Assembly (NCBI GenBank): GCA_003215535.1
Contig: QCKG01000018.1
Span: 1-37,264 of the forward strand
Length of the DNA stretch: 37,264 nucleotides
Source: Prochlorococcus sp. AG-409-L18
GTDB lineage: Bacteria > Cyanobacteriota > Cyanobacteriia > PCC-6307 > Cyanobiaceae
Direction of reading: 5' to 3'
The translations under genes and the position numbers were made by a program. How positions within the stretch are numbered: the stretch's first letter is position 1; each line of letters opens with the position of its first letter. Below are positions 37,097 through 37,264 of this stretch, piece by piece. The notes under the pieces were generated by a model that saw only the letters and a program-made list of their open reading frames with translations, searched no databases and had not been told where the DNA came from.

Positions 37097-37264
37097 CTCA
37101 ATTTAGTTACAAGACAAAGGCCAAAGGTTCTTAAGTTTACCGCCTTGAAAATCATCCACTCTTTGGGAAACGCTATTCAATTTTTGATTCTCTTCTTACC
37201 TTAGGACGAACTGCTTAATTTGGCCTAGGCCCATGTCTAGTTCTAAGCCTACAAATATAAGGGA
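37097..37264. other. intergenic end of window
   Basis: No gene is seen before the right edge. It presumably contains the promoter of the leftward radical SAM gene. The palindrome-like GGCCTAGGCC lies at about 37222-37231. Confidence 0.4.

Noticed and set aside
1-37264. Search for CRISPR arrays, insertion sequences, prophage or HLIP genes
   Set aside because: No regularly spaced repeats, transposase motifs, terminal inverted repeats, phage genes or ExxNGRxAM-type motifs were seen.

Overview
The window is a piece of a marine picocyanobacterial chromosome, most likely Prochlorococcus. The reasons are: single-copy psaA, psaB, psaL and psaI genes for photosystem I; a ferredoxin-dependent rather than NADPH-dependent glutamate synthase; a fused CbiG-CbiH cobalamin enzyme; a sll0418-like quinol methyltransferase; an RNase E ending in the cyanobacterial poly-arginine tail; a low-to-moderate GC content; and very tight gene packing. 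The genus comes from remembered protein sequences, and a low-light clade is only a guess. I see no insertion sequence, prophage, CRISPR array or defence island. Nearly all of it is core genome.

Layout. Positions 1-1163 hold a cluster of small membrane proteins (two very short, one 198 aa with a repeat-bearing tail) that look like tandem paralogs. Positions 1488-4621 hold envelope genes: a beta-lactamase-fold serine hydrolase and an NlpC/P60 peptidase that diverge from overlapping starts, then a GT2 glycosyltransferase that converges on a HEAT-repeat protein. Positions 4764-10846 are the photosystem I locus: psaI-psaL rightward and psaA-psaB leftward, separated by an 800-bp convergent spacer, with a hairpin-rich psaA leader at 10847-11041. 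Positions 11524-19246 carry cobJ (CbiG-CbiH fusion), tRNA-Pro(CGG), lipA, a YCII-domain gene and glutamate synthase.

Positions 19631-24402 are the classic str cluster rpsL-rpsG-fusA-tuf-rpsJ, followed by a stand-alone LON-domain protein overlapping an MPBQ/MSBQ methyltransferase (tocopherol pathway). Then come pheA (leftward), a DUF1997 gene (rightward), the leftward rnhB-rne ribonuclease genes and a DUF2344-type radical SAM gene beside rne. Positions 33074-35573 are a rightward dapL-clpS-CPBP protease run, whose 3' end overlaps an opposing B12-domain-like radical SAM gene that ends the annotated part of the window.

Several starts differ from the longest open frame. psaA, fusA, dapL, clpS and the methyltransferase are placed at internal starts supported by ribosome-binding sites or family N-termini. 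cobJ appears to continue upstream of its first canonical start codon. Three genes shorter than 60 codons were found by reading: psaI, a 44-aa membrane protein, and a weaker 53-aa ORF. The most unusual material is the paralogous small membrane protein cluster with duplicated leaders; the rest is mainly overlaps, start-codon oddities, homopolymer tracts and leader structures.
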